From contig DASTHS010000046.1 of assembly GCA_035718085.1 (NCBI GenBank), forward strand, positions 1 to 23,580: 23,580 nucleotides of DNA, written 5' to 3'. The stretch is from DASTHS01 sp035718085. Its GTDB lineage: Bacteria > Actinomycetota > Acidimicrobiia > Acidimicrobiales > Palsa-688. The notes under the pieces were generated by a model. That model ran no database searches, was not told the DNA's origin, and saw only the letters and a program-made list of their open reading frames with translations. This document shows positions 6,359 through 13,265 of this stretch, one piece after another. The translations under genes were made by a program, and so were the position numbers. Position 1 is the first letter of the stretch, and each line of letters starts with the position of its first letter.

Positions 6359-6433
6359 GCTCGGGGGTGCGACAGTCGCTCCGACCGGGTGACTTCGGAT
6401 CTCGGACACCGCGCCTGACCTGCACTTATGCTG

Positions 6434-6506
6434 CGCGCTCGGAGGGATTCGAACCCCCAACCTTCTGATCCGTAGTCAGATGCTCTATCCGTTGAGCTAC
6501 GAGCGC
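6434..6506 (-). tRNA. tRNA-Arg (anticodon ACG)
   Basis: A full cloverleaf reads on the minus strand: 7-bp acceptor GCGCTCG/CGAGCGC, D arm GCTC..GAGC, anticodon stem TCTGA/TCAGA with loop CTACGGA (anticodon ACG), and T arm GGGGG-TTCGAAT-CCCTC. Length is 73 with the discriminator G; CCA is not encoded. After A34-to-inosine editing it would read CGU, CGC and CGA. Its 3' end faces the integrase, the classic position for an integration site. Confidence 0.95.
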
Positions 6507-6630
6507 TGGGGCTGCCGGAGCAGCGACGTCGCATCCTAGCGGGCGACCGTGGACGATCGCCGCCGGGCAGCCACGAACCAGGTGCCGGGCGCTGGTCGCC
6601 TCCTCACCGGCGGGGCGCGACGGCCGCCGC

Positions 6631-6636
6631 TACCGT
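6631..6636 (+). promoter_or_regulatory. -10 box before leader ORF of the esterase gene
   Basis: TACCGT followed by 7 nt and then ATG 6644, the same spacing as the other predicted leaderless starts in this window. Confidence 0.45.
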
Positions 6637-6643
6637 CGGCGGG

Positions 6644-6676
6644 ATGGGGCGGCGGGACGGGCGGACGGGCCGGTGA
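6644..6676 (+). CDS. Predicted 10-residue leader peptide upstream of esterase
   Basis: ATG 6644 opens a 10-codon frame (MGRRDGRTGR, then TGA) whose stop overlaps the GTG start of the esterase gene as GTGA. The ATG is 7 nt behind a TACCGT box, so it may be the first codon of a leaderless mRNA and deliver ribosomes to the esterase start by coupling. It is Arg-rich; no known function. It could also be a chance frame in GC-rich DNA. Confidence 0.35.
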   Translation: MGRRDGRTGR

Positions 6677-8340
6677 CGATGGCGAGGCCGGGGAAGGTCG
6701 CCGTGGCGGCGGCGGCCGCCGCCGGTGCGCTGGTGCCGGTGGCGGGGCCGGCCGGCGCGCAGGTGCCCGTCGGGTCGGGAGCGTTCACCGTGGCGGTCAG
6801 CGACCACACCTTCACCGACCCGACGCGAGGCACCCCGGCGCGCCAGGGGGTGCCGGCGTCGGCCACCCGCACCATCCACGAGCTGCTCTACCGGCCCGAG
6901 GGCACGTCGGGCGCCCTGCCGACGGTGGTGTTCGCCCCCGGGTGGGACAACCAGTCGTCGGCCTACGACCCCCTGCTGCGGGCCATCGCCTCGGCGGGGT
7001 GGCTCGTCGTCGGCGTCGACTCCCCCGGCACCTCCAGCTACTTCCCCGGCGCGCCGCTCAGCGAGGACCTGGCCGACAACACCCGGGACCTGTCCACGGC
7101 GCTGACCGACGTGGAGGGCGGTCCGCTCGGCGCCCTCGTCGACCCTGCGCGCGTCGCCGCCGTGGGCCAATCCGACGGCGGGTCGGAGGTGGCCACCCTG
7201 GCGTTGGACACCTCCTTCGCCTCCACCCGCTTCTCCGCCTACGCGGTGCTGTCGGGCATCGTGCCGTCGGGGCAGGTGCCGGGCACCTTCGGGGCGGTCA
7301 ACAACGGCCCGGTGCTGGCCATGGTCGGCAGCGCCGACGAGTACGGCAACTACACCCCCCAAGCGGGCGGCGGGGGCACCCAGTCGGTGGCCCGCACCGC
7401 CGGCAGCCCGGCGTTCCTCACCGTCATCTCCGGCGGCACCCACCTCGGCCCCTACGTCGGTGCGGGCACCCAGGCCGACGACACCCGGGCGGCGATCGTC
7501 GCCTTCCTCGACACCGCCGCCACGCACGCCGCCGGGTGGCGCCAGGCGTTCACGTCTGACGCCGCCACCGACGGCCTCGCCACCACGGGCACGCCCGGCC
7601 CCTGGTGGGGCGTGCCCGGCACCGTCGTCGGCATGGCCGTCACCGCCAGCGGCGACGGCTACTGGCTGGCGTCGGCCGACGGACTGGTGCGGGCGTTCGG
7701 CGACGCCGCCCCGCTGGGGGACCTCCGCCAGAGCCCGTCGCCGGTGGTGGCCATCGCCGGCGCCCCCGACGGTGGCGGCTACTGGCTGGTCACCGCCGAC
7801 GGCCGGGTGAGCGCCTACGGCTCGGCGGTGTTCCAGGGCGACCTGCGGGGCGTGGCCCTGGCCGCGCCGATCGTGGCTGCGGCCGCCGACCCGGCCACCG
7901 GCGGCTACTGGCTGCTCGGCGGTGACGGTGGGGTCTTCAGCTTCGGGGCCCCGTTCCTCGGCAGCACCGGCGACCTGCGCCTGGCCGCCCCGGCGGTGGG
8001 CATGGCCGCCACCCCCGACGGTCGGGGCTACTGGTTCGCCGCCGCCGACGGTGGGGTGTTCGCCTTCGGCGACGCCCCCTTCGACGGCTCGATGGGCGGC
8101 CGGCCGCTCAACCTGCCCGTGGTCGGCCTGGCCGCCGACCCCGCCACCGGCGGCTACTGGCTCGACGCCAGCGACGGGGGGATCTTCGCGTTCGATGCGC
8201 CGTTCCTCGGCTCGACCGGGAACATCCGGCTGCAGTCACCGGCGGTCGGCATGGCCGCCGGCGGTGGCGGCTACCGGGTCGTGGCGGCCGACGGCGGCGT
8301 GTTCGACTTCTCGGCGCCGTTCGAGGGGTCGGGGGCCTGA
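6673..8340 (+). CDS. Secreted alpha/beta hydrolase with six C-terminal Gly-Tyr-Trp repeats
   Basis: 555 residues from GTG 6673; ATG 6679 is in frame and equally likely. A signal peptide ends near Gly-Ala-Gln30. Residues 60-290 form an alpha/beta hydrolase of the dienelactone hydrolase/PAF-acetylhydrolase/chlorophyllase-like group: Phe-Ala-Pro-Gly-Trp at 87-91, nucleophile Ser167 in Gly-Gln-Ser-Asp-Gly, acid probably Asp222, His257 in Gly-Gly-Thr-His. Residues 315-555 hold six repeats of about 42 residues, each with Gly-Tyr-Trp (positions 329, 369, 411, 453, 494; Gly-Tyr-Arg at 533), Asp-Gly-Gly-Val and Phe-Gly-Asp/Ala-Ala/Pro. These look like a beta-propeller-type surface domain frequent in Acidimicrobiia. 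Likely an extracellular esterase or lipase; substrate unknown. Confidence 0.85.
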   Translation: MTMARPGKVAVAAAAAAGALVPVAGPAGAQVPVGSGAFTVAVSDHTFTDPTRGTPARQGVPASATRTIHELLYRPEGTSGALPTVVFAPGWDNQSSAYDPLLRAIASAGWLVVGVDSPGTSSYFPGAPLSEDLADNTRDLSTALTDVEGGPLGALVDPARVAAVGQSDGGSEVATLALDTSFASTRFSAYAVLSGIVPSGQVPGTFGAVNNGPVLAMVGSADEYGNYTPQAGGGGTQSVARTAGSPAFLTVISGGTHLGPYVGAGTQADDTRAAIVAFLDTAATHAAGWRQAFTSDAATDGLATTGTPGPWWGVPGTVVGMAVTASGDGYWLASADGLVRAFGDAAPLGDLRQSPSPVVAIAGAPDGGGYWLVTADGRVSAYGSAVFQGDLRGVALAAPIVAAAADPATGGYWLLGGDGGVFSFGAPFLGSTGDLRLAAPAVGMAATPDGRGYWFAAADGGVFAFGDAPFDGSMGGRPLNLPVVGLAADPATGGYWLDASDGGIFAFDAPFLGSTGNIRLQSPAVGMAAGGGGYRVVAADGGVFDFSAPFEGSGA

Positions 8341-8402
8341 CCCCCTGTGCGGGGCGGTCGGCGACGCCATGGGCGGCCCCTGCCCCGACTGCGGGTCCCC
8401 GC

Positions 8403-9359
8403 TCAGCCCCGACCTGACCTGACGGTGCGGGGAGGTCGGCCGGCCGGGTGGCTCGCGTACCAGTCGCGCCACACCAGCCGGTGCACGGGCAACAAGCGGG
8501 GCAGCGAGCGGAGGCCGGGGATGAACGGCACCAGCACCAACCCCAGCGACAGCACCATCATCAGCCCCCAGATCAGGGCGTCGGCGTTGCCGGAGTGGGT
8601 GAAGGGCGGGATCTGGTACCAGAACGTGTAGAGCCACAGCCACGCCTGGCCCGGGTAGCTGCCGGTCTCGTTCATCATCCCCCACTGGGTGCCCGTGAGG
8701 TGGCGGGCGTGCGCCTGGGCGGCGAGGTAGTCGCCGTCGGCGAGGAACAGCAGCGGTGAGGTGGAGTCGGCCTGGTAGAGGCCGGCTGAGTGCCCGACGA
8801 GCTGGCTGTCGAGGGCGCCCGTGCGGGCGAGGCCGGCCAGGGAGGTGACCAGCGTCGGCACCGGCCCGTAGTCGCCCGGTGCCGCCTTGGCCGGGTCGCC
8901 ACCGGCGGTGCCGATGGCGGCGTCGTAGGCCGACGCCCAACGCTGTTGCTGCCCGCCGGGCGCGGCGGTGTAGCTGGCCAGGGCGGAGGTGAGCACCGGG
9001 TCGCCGGTGACGGTCGACAGCGGGCGCAGCACGAAGTCCTGCGACGGGTCGACCGGCTGGTGCACGCCGACCCACCGCTGGAGGTGGAGGGCGAAGATCG
9101 ACTGGCCGTCGGACGCCCGGTTGTAGGGCGGCCCGTAGGCGGCGCTGGCGCTGGTGCCGTCGAGCTCGGTGACCGCCGTGGCCACGAACCCGGCCGGGTC
9201 GGCGGTCGCCCAGCGCTGGATCGTCACCTGTCGGTCGTCCGGTGACGAGAACACCGCGGCGAGGGTCAGGGCCAGGGCCGCCATGGCGACGACGGCGACG
9301 ACGACCTCTTTGACCAGGTCGTAGGGGCGGGTGGGGCCGCTCCAGTGGTCGGAGGTCAT
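8403..9359 (-). CDS. Cytochrome b C-terminal-like membrane subunit with large extracytoplasmic domain
   Basis: 318 residues from ATG 9359, overlapping the cytochrome b stop as ATGA. One helix at about 17-37 is followed by roughly 200 soluble residues (40-235, rich in Ala, Gln, Asp and Tyr, no CxxCH). Two more helices lie near 236-250 and 260-280, then Pro-Gly-Leu-Arg-Ser-Leu-Pro-Arg and Val-His-Arg-Leu-Val-Trp-Arg-Asp-Trp-Tyr. That last part resembles the end of cytochrome b/subunit IV proteins of bacterial bc complexes. No covalent heme motif is visible. It probably completes the quinol-oxidising b subunit encoded just upstream. The soluble domain has no family I recognise. Confidence 0.6.
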   Translation of the reverse strand: MTSDHWSGPTRPYDLVKEVVVAVVAMAALALTLAAVFSSPDDRQVTIQRWATADPAGFVATAVTELDGTSASAAYGPPYNRASDGQSIFALHLQRWVGVHQPVDPSQDFVLRPLSTVTGDPVLTSALASYTAAPGGQQQRWASAYDAAIGTAGGDPAKAAPGDYGPVPTLVTSLAGLARTGALDSQLVGHSAGLYQADSTSPLLFLADGDYLAAQAHARHLTGTQWGMMNETGSYPGQAWLWLYTFWYQIPPFTHSGNADALIWGLMMVLSLGLVLVPFIPGLRSLPRLLPVHRLVWRDWYASHPAGRPPRTVRSGRG

Positions 9360-10075
9360 CGCCACGCCGCCGGGTCGTCGGAAGGGCGGCCGTCGTCGGC
9401 GGTGCCGATCGGCGGCACGACCCCCCGGAGGCGCACCAGGACCACGTGGGCCACCACGAGCAGGCCGACCGCCAGCGGCAGCAGCATCACGTGCCACACC
9501 AGCATCTGGCCCAGGTCGAGCACGTTCCAGAAGGCGCCGGCACCGGTGCTGTTGATGCCGTCTTTGGCCTGGGTGGCGATCCACTCGGCGTCCAGGTTGG
9601 TCTGGGACAGGTAGCCGGTGAAGGCGCAGGCGACCGACACGAGGAAGCTGACCGCCCCGGTGACCCACGTCGCCGCCCGCCTCCCCCGCCACGCCGCCAT
9701 GAAGAACTTGCCCCACAGGTGCAGCACCATCCAGAAGAAGAACAGCTCGACGCTCCAGAGGTGCACGCTGTTGAGGAAGTGGCCGACCACGGTGGTGTGC
9801 CACCACCGCACGCCGCCGAGGGCGATGGCCACACCCGAGGCGATCACGACGGCCAGCGACGCCAGCGACGCCACGCCGAAGAGGTAGACCCACGAGGCCA
9901 CGTAGGCGGGCTGCGCGTCGGGGAGCGCCCGCTCGGGGGGCAGGGCGGCGGTGAGGCGGGCCCGCAGCGAGCCGGTCCAGCCACCCTCCCCGCCGGCCCG
10001 GGTGGGGGGCCCGCCGGGGCGGACGGGGTCGCCGCCGTCGACCGCGCCGGCCCGGTCGGTGCCGGTGGCGGTCAC
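9356..10075 (-). CDS. Cytochrome b N-terminal (QcrB/b6-like) subunit
   Basis: 239 residues from GTG 10075, overlapping the preceding small gene as GTGA. After about 55 cytoplasmic Pro/Gly-rich residues come four helices: about 60-85, 102-126, 136-156 and 190-215. Four His residues are in heme-ligand positions: His105 and His119 in the second helix, His195 and His210 in the fourth. Fourteen residues lie between the last two, the spacing typical of cytochrome b6. Quinol-cytochrome c oxidoreductase b subunits bind two b hemes and pass electrons from quinol to a Rieske protein. No Rieske or cytochrome c gene is in the window, so the other subunits must lie elsewhere. Confidence 0.9.
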   Translation of the reverse strand: MTATGTDRAGAVDGGDPVRPGGPPTRAGGEGGWTGSLRARLTAALPPERALPDAQPAYVASWVYLFGVASLASLAVVIASGVAIALGGVRWWHTTVVGHFLNSVHLWSVELFFFWMVLHLWGKFFMAAWRGRRAATWVTGAVSFLVSVACAFTGYLSQTNLDAEWIATQAKDGINSTGAGAFWNVLDLGQMLVWHVMLLPLAVGLLVVAHVVLVRLRGVVPPIGTADDGRPSDDPAAWR

Positions 10076-10272
10076 GACCGCTCTCCCGGGGGCGTCGACC
10101 GGCGGCGGCCGTGGGGGAAGGGCGCCAGCAGGGCGGCGACGAAGACCACGATCATCAAGACGACGACGACCAGGTTCGCCAGCGACATCCGGAAGAAGCC
10201 CCAGTGCAGGTAGTAGCCGTCACCGTTGAGCAGCAGGCCCACCACCGGCGGCACAGGGAAAGGGAGCACCAT
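10072..10272 (-). CDS. Small single-TM protein of the cytochrome b operon
   Basis: 66 residues from ATG 10272 (GTG 10275 is adjacent); GAGG lies 4 nt before the ATG. The N-terminus is hydrophobic and Pro-rich, followed by Gly-Tyr-Tyr-Leu-His-Trp-Gly-Phe-Phe-Arg-Met, then one strong helix (about 30-51) and a basic tail, which suggests an N-out, C-in anchor. It is first in the three-gene operon and overlaps cytochrome b by 4 nt, so it is probably an accessory or assembly subunit. No family recognised. Confidence 0.65.
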   Translation of the reverse strand: MVLPFPVPPVVGLLLNGDGYYLHWGFFRMSLANLVVVVLMIVVFVAALLAPFPHGRRRSTPPGERS

Positions 10273-10344
10273 CACACCTCACGACTCGTCGGGGGCCGAT
10301 CGGCCCTCCCGGCCAGTAGGCACCCGACGGCGCTCGTTGGCGTA

Positions 10345-10387
10345 GGGCCTTTGGGCCCCACCTGCCGGGCGAACGGCCTTCGGGCCG
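10345..10387. repeat. Two small hairpins, one with a TTCG loop
   Basis: GGGCC-TTTG-GGCCC at 10345-10358 and CGGCC-TTCG-GGCCG at 10374-10387, in the divergent region between the cytochrome b operon and surE. On the plus strand the second has a C(UUCG)G loop, a very stable RNA tetraloop. On the minus strand both could lie in the 5' leader of the cytochrome b operon. They are not followed by a T-run. Confidence 0.4.
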
Positions 10388-10395
10388 CCCGGGCG

Positions 10396-10401
10396 TAGGG
10401 T
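10396..10401 (+). promoter_or_regulatory. -10 box, predicted leaderless start of surE
   Basis: TAGGGT followed by 6 nt and then GTG 10408. There is no Shine-Dalgarno. The GTG is also the conserved SurE start, which supports the box. Confidence 0.55.
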
Positions 10402-10407
10402 CGGGCA

Positions 10408-11253
10408 GTGCCCCGGATCCTGGTCACCAACGACGACGGCATCACCTCCGAGGGCCTGGTGGTGCTGGCCCGGATGGCCCGTGAGCTGGGCGAGGTGGTG
10501 GTCGTGGCCCCCGACCAGGAGTTCTCCGGGGCCAGCGCCGCGCTCGGTCCGCTGCACCTCATCCACCCCGAGGTGCACGAGGCGGCGGTGCAGGGCATCG
10601 ACGAGGCGTGGGCGGTCAGCGGGCCCCCGGCCCTGTGCGTCTACTTCGCCCGGCTGGGTGCCTTCGGGGGCGCGCCCTTCGACCTGGTGCTGGCGGGCAT
10701 CAACCCGGGTGCCAACGTGGGCCGGTCGGTGCAGCACTCGGGCACGGTGGGCGCGGTGATCACGGCTGCCAGCGGCCGGCTGAGCGGTGTGGCGGTCAGC
10801 CAGGCGGTGGCCGGTGCTTCGATCGAGGGGCAGGGCGCCGGCGACCAGCTGGCCGGCCAGCGGTGGGAGACCGCCGCCCGCGTCGGGGTCGAGGTGGCCC
10901 GTGGGGTGCTCGAGGCGGGGCCGTCGCCGGCGGTCGCCGTCAACGTGAACGTGCCCAACGTGGGCCTCGACGAGCTCGCCGGGTGGCGGCGCACCACCCT
11001 GGCACCCGCACCCAGCCGGGGCGTGGGCAGGGCGGAGCTGGTGCCGGTGCCGGGCCGCACGGGCAGCTACACGGTGGTCATGCAGTGGGCCGACGCCTCC
11101 GACCTCCCGGCCGACAGCGACGGCGGGGCGGTGGCGCGGGGGCTGGTGTCGGTCAGCCTGCTCACCCACATCGGGGCCGACCCCGAGAGCCCGCTGCCCG
11201 GCGGCGACGCCCTCGACCGGCTCCTCGACGCTGGCGGGCCGGTCAGCCGGTGA
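10408..11253 (+). CDS. surE: 5'/3'-nucleotidase SurE
   Basis: 281 residues from GTG 10408. The N-terminus Ile-Leu-Val-Thr-Asn-Asp-Asp-Gly-Ile (metal ligands Asp9, Asp10) is the SurE signature. Ser40 in Gln-Glu-Phe-Ser-Gly-Ala-Ser and Asn99 in Gly-Ile-Asn-Pro-Gly-Ala-Asn-Val-Gly complete the metal site; Gln-His-Ser-Gly-Thr-Val-Gly-Ala lies at 109-116. The family hydrolyses nucleoside monophosphates to nucleosides in the cytoplasm, often with stress or stationary-phase roles. Length is near the family's usual 250-270. It converges with the DNA glycosylase gene and overlaps its 3' end by 11 bp. Confidence 0.95.
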   Translation: MPRILVTNDDGITSEGLVVLARMARELGEVVVVAPDQEFSGASAALGPLHLIHPEVHEAAVQGIDEAWAVSGPPALCVYFARLGAFGGAPFDLVLAGINPGANVGRSVQHSGTVGAVITAASGRLSGVAVSQAVAGASIEGQGAGDQLAGQRWETAARVGVEVARGVLEAGPSPAVAVNVNVPNVGLDELAGWRRTTLAPAPSRGVGRAELVPVPGRTGSYTVVMQWADASDLPADSDGGAVARGLVSVSLLTHIGADPESPLPGGDALDRLLDAGGPVSR

Positions 11254-11920
11254 CGGCGCTCGGCCCGGCGCCGGCGTAGAGCTCGCAGGCCCGCCAGCAG
11301 TACCAGGCGACCACCGACCGGTAGGGCCGGTAGGGGTCGCCCAGCGGCTCGAGCTGCTTGGGGGTGGGCATCGCCGTCCCCCAGGCCAGGCCGTAGCCCT
11401 TGCGCACCCCGAGGTCGCCGGTGGGCCACACGTCGAGGCGGCGCAACTGGAACATGAGGAACATCTCGGCGGTCCAGCGGCCGATCCCCCGCACGGTCGA
11501 GAGGCGGGCCACCACCTCGTCGTCGGTCTCCCGGCGGATGCCGGCGTCGTCGAGCACGACCGTGCCGTCGAGCACCTTGGCCGCCAGGTCGTGCAACGAC
11601 GCCGCCTTGTTGCCCGACACGCCGAGGGCACGCAGCGACTCGACCGGGAGGGCCAGCAGCCGCTCGGGGGCCACGTCACCCTCGACGGCGGCGACCAGTC
11701 GGCCGTGGATGGCGGCGGCCGCGCTGCCGGCGAGCTGCTGGTAGAGCACCGAGCGCACCAGAGCAGCGAAGTTGGTCTCCTGCGGGGGGCGCAGGCGGGG
11801 GGGGCCGACGGCGGCGAGCATGCGGGCGATCACCGGATCGCCCTGGGCCAGGCGGGCGGCGGCGGTGGCGTGGCTGCGGGCCGGCCGGGTGGGCGTGCCG
11901 GGGGGCGGGAGGTCGGCCAC
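11243..11920 (-). CDS. 3-methyladenine DNA glycosylase II-like (HhH-GPD, AlkA-like)
   Basis: 225 residues from GTG 11920. Helical HhH-GPD protein: Phe-Ala-Ala-Leu-Val-Arg-Ser-Val-Leu-Tyr-Gln-Gln-Leu-Ala near 51-64, Leu-Gly-Val-Ser-Gly-Asn-Lys near 99-105, helix-hairpin-helix Val-Arg-Gly-Ile-Gly-Arg-Trp-Thr-Ala at 143-151, and catalytic Asp169 in Pro-Thr-Gly-Asp-Leu-Gly-Val-Arg. It removes alkylated bases in base excision repair. There is no iron-sulfur Cys cluster, which excludes the Nth/MutY branch. It lacks the long N-terminal domain of E. coli AlkA, so it belongs to the short form. A weak CAGACT box lies 6 nt before the GTG. Confidence 0.9.
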   Translation of the reverse strand: MADLPPPGTPTRPARSHATAAARLAQGDPVIARMLAAVGPPRLRPPQETNFAALVRSVLYQQLAGSAAAAIHGRLVAAVEGDVAPERLLALPVESLRALGVSGNKAASLHDLAAKVLDGTVVLDDAGIRRETDDEVVARLSTVRGIGRWTAEMFLMFQLRRLDVWPTGDLGVRKGYGLAWGTAMPTPKQLEPLGDPYRPYRSVVAWYCWRACELYAGAGPSAVTG

Positions 11921-11982
11921 CGCCGGAGTCTGCCCGACCGCCGCACCGGCCGGCGCCCCGACCGCCGCGGCCGGGGGCGCAG

Positions 11983-12007
11983 GCCGGCGGGGCTCAGCCC
12001 CGCCGGC
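11983..12007. terminator. 11-bp perfect hairpin with the stop codon as its loop
   Basis: GCCGGCGGGGC (11983-11993), TCA (11994-11996), GCCCCGCCGGC (11997-12007). The 3-nt loop is the TGA stop of the minus-strand gene 11994-13130. It lies between that gene and the glycosylase gene on the same strand. It probably terminates or attenuates transcription, but has no T-run. Confidence 0.55.
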
Positions 12008-13130
12008 GGGTGGTCGAGGTGGTGGTCGACCGGGACCCCGAGGCGCCGGTTGGCGTCGCAGTGCCCGCCGCCGTGCCGGGAGCAGGCGCCAGGGTGGTCG
12101 TGGTGGTGGGCGGCGGCGGGGCCGCCACCTCGATCTGCAGCGTGGAGGTCACCGGTGCGGTGGGCGAGCCGGCCGGCGGGGTGACGGTCACGGTGAGGGT
12201 GGCGGGGGTGCCCGACGGGGGCAGCAGGGGTCCCAAGGTCACGGTGGTGGCCGTGCCCGGGGTGAGGCTGGTGAAGTCGCGCACCGACGGCGCCGTGCCG
12301 GAGGCCGCCGGGGTGACCGCAGCCGTGACGGTCAGGTGGGCCTCGGGCTGGTTCCCGGTGTCGGCGACCACCACCGTGACGGTCAGGTTCCGGGTCGGCG
12401 GGATGTCCTGCACTGCGCCGGCGAGGCCCACCGGCGGCGGGGTGGTGCTCACCGATTCGATGGCCAGCTGGTGGGTGGGCGCCAGGCTGGTGCCGCTGCG
12501 CAGGGCGGCCAGCCACACCTGCAGGGCAGGGGCGGTGTCGGCGGTGGCGTCGGTCACCCAGGTCGACGGCGGCAGCGGGGCGCCGAGCACCGCCTTCGGC
12601 AAGCTGGACGCGAACAGGGCGTAGGCCTGGTCGCCGACCTGCAGCTGGCTGTAGGCCCCGGCGGCGGCGCTGACCGCGGGGTCGCTCGGGCCGCTCGGTG
12701 GGGCGGGGGCCGACAGCGCCGTGGTGACCGCCCCGGCCAAGGTCGCCGCCGCCTTCGAGCGCACCAGCAGGGCGGCCTGCAGCAGCCCGGGGGCGCCGCC
12801 GGCCGCGGGCGGTGACCCGATGGCCACCACCGCCCGGTAGCCGGCGGCGGCGTCGGCCGCGATGGCGTCGAGGGTGCCGGTGATGCGCGCCGCCGGCTGG
12901 CCGAGCCCGGAGCTGCGCAGGGTCGCCAGCTCGGCGCCGTCGGTGCTCGACGCCCGCACCACCGGCAGGGCGCGGTCGAGCCAGCTCTGGGCAGAGAGGG
13001 TTTCGACGGCTGCCGGCGACCGCGACTTGAGCGAGGCGTCGAGCAGCACCACGAGGATGGTGACGACCAGCGCAGCGATCAGGAGCCGCCGACCCCCGCC
13101 CGAACGGGACGAACGGCCAGCCAGCGCCAT
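11994..13130 (-). CDS. Membrane-anchored secreted protein of unknown function
   Basis: 378 residues from ATG 13130. A basic N-terminus and one helix (about 15-32) indicate a signal anchor. The extracytoplasmic part has an Ala-rich helical half (40-230) and a beta-rich half (about 245-335) with repeated Thr-Val-Thr-Val strands, resembling an Ig-like or CARDB-type adhesion fold. The last 45 residues are Thr/Pro/Ala/Ser-rich, a typical surface stalk, and end basic. No catalytic motif. A TAGGGT box lies 9 nt upstream of the ATG. Neighbours give no pathway clue. It may be a cell-envelope structural protein; function unknown. Confidence 0.75.
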   Translation of the reverse strand: MALAGRSSRSGGGRRLLIAALVVTILVVLLDASLKSRSPAAVETLSAQSWLDRALPVVRASSTDGAELATLRSSGLGQPAARITGTLDAIAADAAAGYRAVVAIGSPPAAGGAPGLLQAALLVRSKAAATLAGAVTTALSAPAPPSGPSDPAVSAAAGAYSQLQVGDQAYALFASSLPKAVLGAPLPPSTWVTDATADTAPALQVWLAALRSGTSLAPTHQLAIESVSTTPPPVGLAGAVQDIPPTRNLTVTVVVADTGNQPEAHLTVTAAVTPAASGTAPSVRDFTSLTPGTATTVTLGPLLPPSGTPATLTVTVTPPAGSPTAPVTSTLQIEVAAPPPPTTTTTLAPAPGTAAGTATPTGASGSRSTTTSTTRRRG

Positions 13131-13139
13131 GAGCCGACC

Positions 13140-13145
13140 ACCCTA
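13140..13145 (-). promoter_or_regulatory. -10 box before the anchored secreted protein gene
   Basis: TAGGGT on the minus strand, 9 nt before ATG 13130. The gap is slightly longer than the 6-7 nt seen at other starts, so the transcript would have a leader of only a few bases. Confidence 0.35.
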
Positions 13146-13265
13146 GCCATGGGGCCCGCCCCCGCCCCGTCGCCAGCCCCGGCGTCATCGAGGCGGCCAG
13201 GGTTCAGCCGCGGGGCAGCCGGGACGCCGGGCGCGGTGGCCGGCGCCGGCTGGCAGGCTGACCCC

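Noticed and set aside
1..6433. A second copy of the tRNA-Arg 3' end as the left attachment site
   Set aside because: I looked for the T-arm and acceptor sequence (GGATTCGAAC and neighbours) across the left part and found no match. The other end, if it exists, is outside the window.
8370..8422. A 17-codon plus-strand frame with Cys-Pro-Asp-Cys-Gly, like half a zinc ribbon
   Set aside because: It holds only one Cys pair, overlaps the 3' end of the minus-strand cytochrome b-like gene and has no start signal. Chance is more likely.
10279..11679. A 466-codon minus-strand frame covering surE and the glycosylase gene
   Set aside because: It is in the wrong frame of the glycosylase and antisense to surE, both of which have full catalytic motifs.
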